A stretch of 64,000 nt of DNA from Giardia muris. Lineage: Eukaryota > Fornicata > Diplomonadida > Hexamitidae. The notes beneath the pieces are model-generated. The model made no database searches. It worked only from the letters and a program-made list of their open reading frames with translations, and had not been told where the DNA came from. A program made the translations under genes and the position numbers. The stretch spans positions 930,001 to 994,000 of the forward strand of contig CM016926.1 of the NCBI GenBank assembly GCA_006247105.1, read 5' to 3'. Positions 9,401 through 17,700 of the stretch are shown here, piece after piece (position 1 is the first letter of the stretch; each line of letters opens with the position of its first letter).

Positions 9401-12317
9401 TATTTTAGTTGCTGGTACCTTTGGTTCCGTTCATCTTGTAGATATACTTCGTTGTCAGAGCAGAGGGATCGTCCGAACCAACAAGATGGCGGTAACTTCT
9501 TTATCAGTACATCCCAAGATGCCCTATCTCTTAATTCTAGGGAGTGTGGATGGATCAATACGGATCGTTAGTCTCCTGGGGTCGGGTCTTGGGATGCCTC
9601 TTCTTGCCTACGCGCTATTAAAGTATTCATATGCGAGGGTGGTAGAAAGCTCTCCAAAAGACTTTCTGAGCGATCTTCTTGGGACGGATATGGAGCTTCT
9701 CAATCGACTCGGTGGTGAACGTCGTGAAAGGCTTTTGAGCCTGACATCAAAGGCGAAGAGGCGCGCTAGCCACACTATCGACGAGCATATGGTACGACTA
9801 TTACGGTTCTTTTATCCTAGATCTCACGATTCAAGCCTACTTCTTCGTCTTTTAGAAGGCCCACATACGGCGGGAACATCCCTTCCGGCATATGGGTATC
9901 TTCATCTGTGTGCTCGGGTAGAGCTTGTGCTAGTTGTCATTCTTTATCAGACAGTTACTCTTGCGGCCATTCCTATCTTCCCTAGTCTTCAGGCTGAGTT
10001 ATATCGTATCTATGATCGTGAAAGGCCAACCCTAGACTCAAGGGAGGAAAAGGACCTGAGTGTCGAGGCTATTGTGGCATACCTGAAAACCTTACTCGAA
10101 GGAGATTGCGCGGTGTATAGTTTTGGGACGGATATCACCCTTCAAGGGCCGCAGTTGAACGTTCGACAACAGATCAATGCCGGTCTACGCCTGTGCTTAT
10201 TGTTCGCCTTGCTCACTGGTAAGTTTGAGCTATTGTCGAGTATATTGTGGGCGTTCGGGTTGACAACTCCAGCCATGCATGTATCCAGCCAGCTTCCGGA
10301 TAGTGACGTCTGGAAGCGGCAACTCATGTCGCTGGCGGCAATTGCGGCATTTCAATGTGGTTCTGGCTTGCATAGTAGCCTTCTGACAGATGAAGTGATT
10401 TGTGACGTACAAGCAGTCGACGAGCAGACTTATGGGCGTTTTGGGACCGATGATACTCTTCCAAGTGATTTCAATCATTTGGTTCGCCTTGATAGTGAGG
10501 AGCGTATCACTTTTCTATTACGCTCCCAACGGTATTTAGAAGCAAAGGTAGCTGCTGCATTTTGGCTCGCAAGTATGGTTGAGAATACGGAATGTACTGA
10601 GCATGCATCTTTATATGGCGGTCTCGATGGGAGTGATACATTCCAAGTGGAAGGGCTTCTTATTCACAAGCAGGATCAAAATCTTCTTCAAAGAGCTAAT
10701 GAACTCTTTCATACCGCCTCATTGAGTCTTGTACAGCAGTTTCTGGATGACTCGCGCACTGGAGATGCACTATGCGAGCTCCTAACCCTTCGAGAGTATG
10801 AGATGTTCATGCATCTCTACACTCTTTCTGCCATGTATCCGCACTTCATCCTTATTCCAAGCGTTCTTTTACAGAGGTCTCTTAGTGACCCCGTCCAACT
10901 ACTCCCACTGAGTCTTTACTTCCACCCGGAGGAAGAAGAGAAGAAGGCTTATGTGGTTCGACTTCGTGCTTCTCTCCAGGCCTTTCTAGCATATCTCTCG
11001 CACCACTTGTATTATCTGTTCCTTCATAACACTACGCTCATTCAGAACTCCTTAGGCTCGTCAATTCTGCGCCTATTAAGAACGCTTCTCCACGGAGTTG
11101 AGGAGGTTTCGCTTGGCTCCCTCTTGCTCGGGATTCCTAATACTCTTTCGGCGTCCGAGGCATGTGGCTTCTTCGTTTGCGCTTATGACGAGGTATCTGC
11201 GAGTCAGGTCGATGAGACGCGTCTGAATGCTATCCTCTGCACCCTCGATGGGAAAATAGGACTACAGGACCTCTCGGAGGTCGACCCGAGCAGTGATTGC
11301 TACGTCGTCCCATTCAAAGCACTTCTTCATTACATTCGCCGCGCCATCCATACTGAGTTTAGGAATGAGATCCCACAGGATTTGCAATCGGTACCCACGA
11401 CATTAACGACGGCTTCTTTCCCTATACATCAAGAGGTATCTCCACCAACCCTTGAAATTTCTCCTAAGCCAATATTCTCTTTGATAACTCGAACCACAGG
11501 CTTGGGGGCGGCAAAGGCGATTCTTCCACGTTCGATGGCTACACATGTACCCATTGAACCCTCACCAATTTCATTATCACCAACACACATTTCACCCCCT
11601 GAGCTTGGTGGAATCCCCACTTCCGACGTTGAGAATAACTCCGATGATGCCTCCAGTGACGCGTGCGCTTATCCTGAACAGTTTGGCGCTGATGTCCTGC
11701 TCGATACCAACGATGTCCTCTTAAAGGGTCAGACCGTCGAGTTAGATCTAGACGTAGGGTATGGGGTCCCATCAGATGGTGAGATTAATCCAGCTTCTGA
11801 CAGTCTTGAACTCTGCCCATTCCCAACCCTCTTCCTTAGCCCTTTCTCCTCCGCGATACCGGACCTCGTCCAACGCCCAGGACATCTGGTTCAAACATCG
11901 ACACTCTTAACCGAGATCATGCGTCGGTTGGTTGTCGCTCCCACCGCTTGGTCTCAAGCAGCTCCCTACGTGTCCTACCTCGGTCTCCACATATTTCTGA
12001 CACGTCTACCCTTTCAGCAGGAGCCCTCTACATGGGATGGGATCTCGCACCTCTTCTTAGCGGCCTCTAGCCTCCTACGTGACTTCGGACTGAGCGAGCT
12101 CTCCCAGATATGCTTGCTGGCTATTCAGCGGGTTCAGCAGACTAACCCAAGGGCACGTGTCCTTAATGAGGAATTGATCAGCAAGCAATTGTTGACCCCC
12201 ATTGCGCCCTCAGGGCTGGCATATCGGCGCGAGTCTCCGCTCGAGGACCTGAAGGAGCGCCTGCTCGTCCTCTTTAGCGGCTGCAACCGCCGCCTGAAGT
12301 GGTCGCTTGTAGTCTGA
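6432..12317 (+). CDS. Very large WD40 protein, WDR17-like
   Basis: About 1,961 residues from the ATG at 6432 (AGTAAAATG). An in-frame ATG at 6330 would add 34 residues but has no A-run. After a low-complexity leader of about 80 residues come two WD40 propellers (roughly 100-1050). Clear blades include VTGHTEAITSLAFDPQ, YSNGSVRLFNKSTG and VDGSIRIVSLLG. A C-terminal helical half follows. The segment GLFLPDAVGTFVTIDQAAGI followed by LRIWHV matches a stretch I know from WDR17 of ciliated eukaryotes. The order of later blades and the basic helical linker after the second propeller also fit WDR17. Human WDR17 is about 1,300 residues, so this copy is enlarged, mainly in the C-terminal half and a Ser/Pro-rich insert near 1650-1750. 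A flagellar role is inferred from phylogenetic distribution only. The TGA is followed 11 bp later by the next ATG. Confidence 0.75.
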   Translation: MQKSLTLSPLQRAALNQGVETDLHHSPQKRVPIGQLPPLRLAIGSSPLNPPSERPLLRPIQPASTQTQSKAIPIQEFHDATRLVDFPSAADSFWSPEPTDLMAIIPGCQPSIGTAVASAPGYLCYCSSNHLHIYRVQQASRGSSPRITLARCIFVSEGRICSVTTDPRRMHVAISCLNQRIRIFSLTTFSPVRDIKLELGLPPVCIQYHPVMEDTLFLLYYSRTDTGELRIVNTMTGMSLTLVTGLRRALLLACSQHKTELAIGFETGDIDLVGLSPSGDKALFCRGLLQETFNSSLPELLEWEAAHNTRKQKPDTVLINLKLLKRLVSYVTTSLKRPAEVTALVYDQRKSDSLLVVFAFGLHCLFNTLTGDCLMLYTASAMSGETLPGGLNARLLEGNAITELARSIFTPQKGLVGGVSTGLFLPDAVGTFVTIDQAAGILRIWHVGTEREVRMEKIATAPFRRMYLLAVPVDNEGGNEGLVTGSQDIQPTEATTDHIGRPTNEENYIVLVDVNGQVLVYSHNTHQIVFRSVTGHTEAITSLAFDPQERHVFLSASSDGRIIQWPAASLTPREHTISPFFHLEGRKQAYATVLQIRAPRAWNHQLIRDSRGVLTSPQLPACEVASYSPDPMLPLVAAAYSNGSVRLFNKSTGRHIIDLFTAFDDPSDSRIDGRRPYFFPPRLQKISTQSIPFLCAKQLAWCPLDSRLLVSGWTDGSLRFSLCLVAQIKLANSTAAKYRYVGIFSIPELCGSTDPSRYALTCLAFIPNSYVLVAGTTSGHILFLDCSPICRDTVQIIAEECYQFDDVSDTSMAGLGNVAPDNDSKEQDGLASFKRLQPLFTQTTSLLQNKERYLLVSHSTLSDLASAQTSKTIGYFPLIDACHIESAGTGENTNTDTGHLTAMAFHPGIASLPTITNYHDVNPHAPACNVLALGDSKGQVTFWGFNESLRAGAITGLQLTLKNTFSDYQTARKEAIAISALLYHPEHPEYILVAGTFGSVHLVDILRCQSRGIVRTNKMAVTSLSVHPKMPYLLILGSVDGSIRIVSLLGSGLGMPLLAYALLKYSYARVVESSPKDFLSDLLGTDMELLNRLGGERRERLLSLTSKAKRRASHTIDEHMVRLLRFFYPRSHDSSLLLRLLEGPHTAGTSLPAYGYLHLCARVELVLVVILYQTVTLAAIPIFPSLQAELYRIYDRERPTLDSREEKDLSVEAIVAYLKTLLEGDCAVYSFGTDITLQGPQLNVRQQINAGLRLCLLFALLTGKFELLSSILWAFGLTTPAMHVSSQLPDSDVWKRQLMSLAAIAAFQCGSGLHSSLLTDEVICDVQAVDEQTYGRFGTDDTLPSDFNHLVRLDSEERITFLLRSQRYLEAKVAAAFWLASMVENTECTEHASLYGGLDGSDTFQVEGLLIHKQDQNLLQRANELFHTASLSLVQQFLDDSRTGDALCELLTLREYEMFMHLYTLSAMYPHFILIPSVLLQRSLSDPVQLLPLSLYFHPEEEEKKAYVVRLRASLQAFLAYLSHHLYYLFLHNTTLIQNSLGSSILRLLRTLLHGVEEVSLGSLLLGIPNTLSASEACGFFVCAYDEVSASQVDETRLNAILCTLDGKIGLQDLSEVDPSSDCYVVPFKALLHYIRRAIHTEFRNEIPQDLQSVPTTLTTASFPIHQEVSPPTLEISPKPIFSLITRTTGLGAAKAILPRSMATHVPIEPSPISLSPTHISPPELGGIPTSDVENNSDDASSDACAYPEQFGADVLLDTNDVLLKGQTVELDLDVGYGVPSDGEINPASDSLELCPFPTLFLSPFSSAIPDLVQRPGHLVQTSTLLTEIMRRLVVAPTAWSQAAPYVSYLGLHIFLTRLPFQQEPSTWDGISHLFLAASSLLRDFGLSELSQICLLAIQRVQQTNPRARVLNEELISKQLLTPIAPSGLAYRRESPLEDLKERLLVLFSGCNRRLKWSLVV

Positions 12318-12328
12318 AAACACAAAAA

Positions 12329-14665
12329 ATGACAGTCCATTCTGGGGTGGGCTCTGCAGACCGCCCTCCCAGCGCCGGTGGCCTGCGCCCGCCCGAACCT
12401 CAGTATTTACTACCCAAGGTTCACCGGATCGCGTCCTGCTCCGACCTTGACGACCTCGTGCAGGAGCTTGACCTCTGCATAGACTTTCGCCGCCTCACTC
12501 GCATCTTTAGCTCCGGTGTGGGGGAGTTCGCGTACCTTGGGCCATGGTTCATCACAAATCATATCCTGGAGCAGGCTGGAGAAGTCGTCCTAGAGTATGG
12601 CGAGGACGCAGATGCCGTCGATCGAATCAGTGCGGCTCGACTCTACTTGATCATTTACACTGTTCACATCATCCTGCACAACGAACTTCTCGTTCCGGCT
12701 GTGGAGCGGGAGCTCCCCGTTGTCCGGCACTGTCTTCGGGTTCTCGGGGCGTTGGACCCTAGTGGGATCGACTATAGGGTCATGGATGGCCTTGAGGGGG
12801 TTCGGAAGGCGGAGATCACCGCTGCCTTCGAGACGGTCGAGTCCTTTGACTCATACCTGGTCAATCTCGACGCCCTGGACCTCTTCAAACCGTACACGCA
12901 CGAGGCGCGTTCTCATCGGATTCCGGCGCTTCAGAAGCCGCCCCCGGGCTTCACTGTGAAGTCATATTTGGCCTGTCATAAGACCCTGAACTCCGGCAGG
13001 TCACGACTTGATTCTGAACGAGCCAAGGCTTCACATACCTTGGACTCGGAAGCATCTGTGGCACAGACTCCACCAAGGCTTGCGCCCTGTTGGGGTCCAG
13101 ATCACCTTCCACAGACGCCTTGTATTTCATCACAGCCCTCACTTAAATATTCACCAACGACCATCTGTATTGCAGCTCCACCGGAAGACACTCCTCCGGA
13201 GCCGCATAGCATCGCCCCGTTGCGGGCCATGCCACGGTCTTTCAGCCCGTACATTGGGCATTCGCGGAGTCTGTCACGGAACTCGATGGAGACACATGAC
13301 ATGGGCCCCGTCCTTTTCAACTTCCACATGCTCCGGACTAACTCGTTGAACGAGTTCGACATCCAAGTGTTGCAGTTCATCACAGCGGTCCGCGTCATGA
13401 TTTACAGGGTCCTCCTGGCGCTTTGTAGCGAGGACCAGCTTTTGGAGAAGGCAGTGAAGCGGATTGGAGAGCTTCTCGAGGGCTTTTCCCATGGGGAGCC
13501 GGAGAGCCCTCTTCAGTTCGAGAAGGAGCTCATTCCGCTGTTGGAGCTAATCACCCGTTGTCTGCGGATACAGCGGATCTTTTGCGAGTCCCAGCATATA
13601 TATCCGTACTCCCTGCGCGAGGCGCGGCACCCTAGCACACCAAGCGTTGAGCTTGCCTTCAGGACGATCTCGGACATTTGCATGGTCACGCGGACTGTCA
13701 TGGGGTGGTCTCCGATGCTCCTTTTGCTGGCAATGCGCCCACGTAGGCTAGTCCCAATGTATTCTGTCGTCTACGAGAAGGTCGTGACGCTTCTTGATAA
13801 TGTCTTCCTGGTTCGGGCCTCTCTTGCTTTCCAATATTCACCATCTTCGACGAACGCTCAACCATCTTCATCGTCGCCGCAACCGCCATCGCCTGCGCCT
13901 GCGCCTTTAACTTCAGCATCTTCCGCGTACACGCCCGTCAGTGATGACCCAGCTGCATCCTTGTTTCTGTCTTTGTGGGAGGAGACAGCTGTGATGGAGA
14001 AGGAGATGATCCAAGGTGGGTTAAGCGTCTCATCCTTTGGCTATTCTCAAGTGTTATTACAGCAGATTCTGTTCATAGGGAAGCTGATTCAGAAGAATCT
14101 GGATGAGGGACTGATCGATAGCGCTTTGGATGAGTGTATTGAGGCTGCGAAGACGACGATAGTCATGACTCTTTTCTCATTGAAGGGCTGTGGAAAGGCA
14201 TTCTTGAAGGGGATAACGCCGCACCTATTGGCGTTATTGAGGAGCTATTCGACCCCGATTTATGCTTTAGCGTTGGATATACACACAGGTGCGCGCAAAC
14301 TGGCACGTAAGTTGCGAGGACTCAGTGCGTCGGAGCTGGAGATCTATCAAGCCTATTGCCGTATTATTGAAGCCCTTTTCAAGATCATTCAAAGTGTCCT
14401 TGGAGCCGGGATCATAGTCATCGATGCGAATATCGTTAGCCTCAGTATCAAGTACATCGTCTCATATGTCTCGGCGTATTCCTTTTGCACGTCCTGTTGG
14501 GTTTTACGGCAGCTGATACCCTGTCCTGAAATTTCCATTCTCATTGGCGGTTATAGTCTGGATGGCCTTTCAATCAAACGGTACCTGATGGAGCGCATCT
14601 CAATAGCTTCCTACGACCCGATCTGTGAGAGTAGTCTCACCTCTCTCATTGCGGTCTTGAAGTGA
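12329..14665 (+). CDS. Hypothetical helical protein, 778 residues
   Basis: The start is the ATG after CACAAAAA, 11 bp past the WDR17-like stop. An in-frame ATG at 12299 would overlap the upstream gene and lacks an A-run. Residues 1-30 are polar. Residues about 40-200 and 330-460 are helical (for example EFDIQVLQFITAVRVMIYRVLL). A Ser/Pro/Ala/Thr-rich linker lies near 535-560. The C-terminal 200 residues are hydrophobic-helical without clear membrane spans. No family recognised. A helical scaffold or solenoid is the best structural guess. It ends 26 bp before the convergent DHHC gene. Confidence 0.85.
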   Translation: MTVHSGVGSADRPPSAGGLRPPEPQYLLPKVHRIASCSDLDDLVQELDLCIDFRRLTRIFSSGVGEFAYLGPWFITNHILEQAGEVVLEYGEDADAVDRISAARLYLIIYTVHIILHNELLVPAVERELPVVRHCLRVLGALDPSGIDYRVMDGLEGVRKAEITAAFETVESFDSYLVNLDALDLFKPYTHEARSHRIPALQKPPPGFTVKSYLACHKTLNSGRSRLDSERAKASHTLDSEASVAQTPPRLAPCWGPDHLPQTPCISSQPSLKYSPTTICIAAPPEDTPPEPHSIAPLRAMPRSFSPYIGHSRSLSRNSMETHDMGPVLFNFHMLRTNSLNEFDIQVLQFITAVRVMIYRVLLALCSEDQLLEKAVKRIGELLEGFSHGEPESPLQFEKELIPLLELITRCLRIQRIFCESQHIYPYSLREARHPSTPSVELAFRTISDICMVTRTVMGWSPMLLLLAMRPRRLVPMYSVVYEKVVTLLDNVFLVRASLAFQYSPSSTNAQPSSSSPQPPSPAPAPLTSASSAYTPVSDDPAASLFLSLWEETAVMEKEMIQGGLSVSSFGYSQVLLQQILFIGKLIQKNLDEGLIDSALDECIEAAKTTIVMTLFSLKGCGKAFLKGITPHLLALLRSYSTPIYALALDIHTGARKLARKLRGLSASELEIYQAYCRIIEALFKIIQSVLGAGIIVIDANIVSLSIKYIVSYVSAYSFCTSCWVLRQLIPCPEISILIGGYSLDGLSIKRYLMERISIASYDPICESSLTSLIAVLK

Positions 14666-14691
14666 GGAGGCGAGGAGGGAAGAGAAAGGCA

Positions 14692-15558
14692 TCACGCTCT
14701 AGCTTCCAGTCCCGGTTCCATTGATAGTGGATTCATCTCATAATCGTAGCCTGTACAAGAGGGGGTGAATTTTAATGGGAGAAGAATGGATTTGAGCCAA
14801 TGAGGCCCAAATAGCTCTTTCAAGTGTTCTTTAAGGTTAGTTGAGTATGGATAGATGTACTTCAAGCCCTTCCGACGTAGCTCTCGTTTCTTGTTGGCGT
14901 TGCGTTCGAATTCGACACTTGTCTCGTTATGCAAGATAATCTTCAGTTGTAATAGGAGCATCATTAAACAGGAACCGGCACTGCCCAATAGAACCCAAAG
15001 ACTGAGGCAAACGAAGAAAAGACGGGATTTGAGGAAGGATGTGAAGAACTCCCGTAGAATAACACCAACAAACTGAATAAGGGTGAAAGATGCTGCTAGG
15101 AAGCCAAAAAGGAGGAATTTGAGGAAGTAACCATGATTCAGCAACCCAATGCACCCATTCGTCCAGAAACAATGGTGATCGTACTTGAGGATGCATCGTT
15201 GACAAATTGAACAATGATGTGTTCGATTTGGTCTTGCACAACCACACTTATCACACGTTGGAAGCCTTTGCCCATTCTTCTCCTCAATTGATTCTGGAAC
15301 ATCTGGAACGCCTGGTTCAGTTATTAGAACCGAGTAATATGAAGTAATAAATTGGACATGAAGGTAAATAATGAGGAGAAGCTTGAAATAGAAGGAAGAA
15401 CCAGTAGACCGTGGTAGGACTACGCCATAAAAGAGATATGCACATATGAGCATCAATAGAAGACAGAGAATCACTGTAAAGCCCGTCAAAGCCTTATAAC
15501 CATATCTTCGTGCCCAACGTAGACTCAGAATGGTTTGATAACGTGTGATTAAACTCAT
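14692..15558 (-). CDS. DHHC-type protein S-palmitoyltransferase
   Basis: 288 residues with the zinc-binding Cys-rich domain CDKCGCARPNRTHHCSIC followed by QRCILKYDHHCFW. The DHHC tetrad is intact; its Cys carries the acyl intermediate. Four membrane spans fit: two before the Cys-rich domain (TGFTVILCLLLMLICAYLFY; FKLLLIIYLHVQFITSYYSV) and two after (YFLKFLLFGFLAASFTLIQF; LFFVCLSLWVLLGSAGSCLM). DHHC enzymes attach palmitate to cytoplasmic cysteines of proteins at endomembranes or plasma membrane. The substrate cannot be told from sequence. The start codon directly abuts the TAA of the upstream gene (TAAATG), so the two messages must overlap or be processed very tightly. Confidence 0.95.
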   Translation of the reverse strand: MSLITRYQTILSLRWARRYGYKALTGFTVILCLLLMLICAYLFYGVVLPRSTGSSFYFKLLLIIYLHVQFITSYYSVLITEPGVPDVPESIEEKNGQRLPTCDKCGCARPNRTHHCSICQRCILKYDHHCFWTNGCIGLLNHGYFLKFLLFGFLAASFTLIQFVGVILREFFTSFLKSRLFFVCLSLWVLLGSAGSCLMMLLLQLKIILHNETSVEFERNANKKRELRRKGLKYIYPYSTNLKEHLKELFGPHWLKSILLPLKFTPSCTGYDYEMNPLSMEPGLEARA

Positions 15559-15563
15559 TTACT
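15558..15563 (-). promoter_or_regulatory. AGTAAA poly(A) signal across a TAAATG stop-start junction
   Basis: Minus-strand ACAAGTAAATGAG holds, in 9 bases, the poly(A) signal, the TAA of the 709-residue gene and the ATG of the DHHC gene. Confidence 0.7.
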
Positions 15564-17688
15564 TGTGATCACCTTTCTTGTTCACCTCACCCGCTTCCGT
15601 CTCATCTATTGCATCCATGATTGCCAGAATGCGCTCCGAGGCTTGCCGTATCACGCTAGGAACCTCCTTATAGCCCTTCAGTAGACGCAAAAGGACCTCG
15701 TCGTCGTTGTCGTCAAAGCCCAACGGCAAAATCGCCTCCGCTAACTTCTCAGGCGTGACTAACTCGACCGTTTCGGGGTAGTATGACAACCCTTTAAGAA
15801 TGTTATTACAAACGACATAACAGAACGTCCCCTGCTTACTCAAGTCTGCACACAAGGAGACTAGGAACTCGCACAACTCCTCCTTCTTATCTGGAAAGAC
15901 CGACACGACATGGGTGAAATACCCTTCAACGTTCATCAAACAAGAAAGCAAGGACAAAAGCCCCGTCAATGTCACCACTAAGCCCTTGATGATGGATAAC
16001 GCCAAGGCTAGCATCAATACCCCGTGCGCCTCCGGTAATGCACTCAAGTGCTTCCAGATCTCATCCCGTTGGCTATGGTCATTCTCATCAATCGTCACGC
16101 TCTCAATCAGCCAGACCAGCGCCAAGCATGCATCCTCCATGTATTGGATGATCCCAAGCATGTTCGTATGACCTCCAAGGACATAGGCGCCATAGGAAGC
16201 GATCCAGGTGAGAAGACGGACATAATGGACCCGTGATACTGGAAGAGACACTTTCTTATCCGTCTGGCAAGAATAAGAGGCCATCAACGAGAGTAATGAG
16301 ATCAACGTTCCAGCAATGTGCGGATTATCCGTCGCCCCTATTGCTCGAAGGACGGCATCGAGGAAGATGAGGTTACGAGGCTCCGTTCCCGTTGAGCCTT
16401 CAGCCTTCAGTTCCTCAACCACCTCTCCCTTCATATCCTCCTCATCTTGAGTACGATTCAATAAACACCCGATAGCCTGGCATGGATTGGTATGGAGGGT
16501 GATCAAACGCATGATCGCCTCGATCGCCGCCTTCACACGCCCATTGAAGGTCTCCAGGCTCCCGTCGGACTTCCAAAGGCTTTGTTTCGTCACATCGACG
16601 TCTCGTGTCAAGTCGATGATATAATCGGCCACAAACAATAGGTTTGTCTCCGAAGCTAACGTTGTCGTCTCTGGCAATACGCAGTCATGTAGGAGCATAA
16701 CAATACCGAAGGAAAGCGATTCCACTTGGTCCCGCAGCTGTTCGGGCGTGTAGAGAGGCACCGTGGTCGTATATCGCAACCCGTAGAACCGCTCCATCAC
16801 AGACTCGAGGAACAGGGCGGGGCGCATCAGGGCGAATGCATTCACGACCGTCTCGTATAGGGTGCTCTTCCTCCCCAGCTTCTCCGTATATTCCTTACTC
16901 TCGTGAGGCTCTGTCTGTGTCGAGGGTTCAACGTCAAGCGTCGGGTTGACCTGATCGGTGACATTGAATACGCAGCTGTGGAAGGCTGACAATACGGCCG
17001 TCACGGCCGTCACGGATTGAGCTTGCGCCGCAAGGGTGGAGAGCGTGCAGAAGCCGTCAAGGTGCACGAACGCCCGCTTCCCACTCTCGAAAAGAAGGAA
17101 GAAGGATAGAATCGATAGGATTTCAGAGCATCGATCCTCCTCCTGAAAGGGCTCCTTCCCCTCTTGAGAGACCTCAGCTTGTCTAACCACAGCGGTTGTA
17201 AGTAATAGGGATACTATAGGCTCAATAAAGGCTATTTCGGCAGTCCAAGATTCCTTTTCATCTAGCACCTTCCCAGTGGAAGGAATTGGAAAGCGGGCGG
17301 GCCGGGACACCGCAAGCTTCTTGACATAGAGCTCAAGAAAGTAGCTGACGAGCGCGGTGGCATCTGTGGCTCGTTCGGCCATGTATTTGATTACCCTATC
17401 CGGGACCATTTGAAGAAGGAAGATGAGCTTATCTATGGGGGCGTGAGTGACGGTCAAGGCGGCGTACAATCCCAGGAGCTTCCGCTCCTCATCGCTTGCC
17501 TTGAGGGGGAAGTCTTCTCGAAGAAGACGCTGAAATAGCTCAGCCCCACGCTGTTGGAAGAAGGCGATGGCCTCCTCGGTGCAGTTGGCATCCTTTTGGA
17601 TAAGCAGCTCCATGGCCGGGTAAATAGTGGCCGGAGAGGGCTCATTGCCGTCGATGGCTTGGAGTAGGGTCTGTATTTGATCTATCAT
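15559..17688 (-). CDS. Hypothetical alpha-helical repeat protein, 709 residues
   Basis: Acidic protein made almost entirely of amphipathic helices with a HEAT/ARM-like rhythm (for example YLTWIASYGAYVLGG-type pairs and LLSLLSCLMNVEGYF). There are no transmembrane spans and no catalytic motif that I can see. It ends in a charged tail (EAGEVNKKGDHK). No named family recognised; a solenoid adaptor is an inference. The start codon faces that of the Pol III subunit gene with only 12 bp between them. The stop is fused to the DHHC start (TAAATG), and an AGTAAA signal lies across that junction. Confidence 0.85.
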   Translation of the reverse strand: MIDQIQTLLQAIDGNEPSPATIYPAMELLIQKDANCTEEAIAFFQQRGAELFQRLLREDFPLKASDEERKLLGLYAALTVTHAPIDKLIFLLQMVPDRVIKYMAERATDATALVSYFLELYVKKLAVSRPARFPIPSTGKVLDEKESWTAEIAFIEPIVSLLLTTAVVRQAEVSQEGKEPFQEEDRCSEILSILSFFLLFESGKRAFVHLDGFCTLSTLAAQAQSVTAVTAVLSAFHSCVFNVTDQVNPTLDVEPSTQTEPHESKEYTEKLGRKSTLYETVVNAFALMRPALFLESVMERFYGLRYTTTVPLYTPEQLRDQVESLSFGIVMLLHDCVLPETTTLASETNLLFVADYIIDLTRDVDVTKQSLWKSDGSLETFNGRVKAAIEAIMRLITLHTNPCQAIGCLLNRTQDEEDMKGEVVEELKAEGSTGTEPRNLIFLDAVLRAIGATDNPHIAGTLISLLSLMASYSCQTDKKVSLPVSRVHYVRLLTWIASYGAYVLGGHTNMLGIIQYMEDACLALVWLIESVTIDENDHSQRDEIWKHLSALPEAHGVLMLALALSIIKGLVVTLTGLLSLLSCLMNVEGYFTHVVSVFPDKKEELCEFLVSLCADLSKQGTFCYVVCNNILKGLSYYPETVELVTPEKLAEAILPLGFDDNDDEVLLRLLKGYKEVPSVIRQASERILAIMDAIDETEAGEVNKKGDHK

Positions 17689-17700
17689 CCTTTTTTAGAA
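17689..17700. promoter_or_regulatory. 12-bp divergent start region (709-residue gene / RPC2)
   Basis: CCTTTTTTAGAA between two divergent ATGs. It gives a T/A-rich initiator on both strands. No room for separate upstream elements. Confidence 0.55.
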
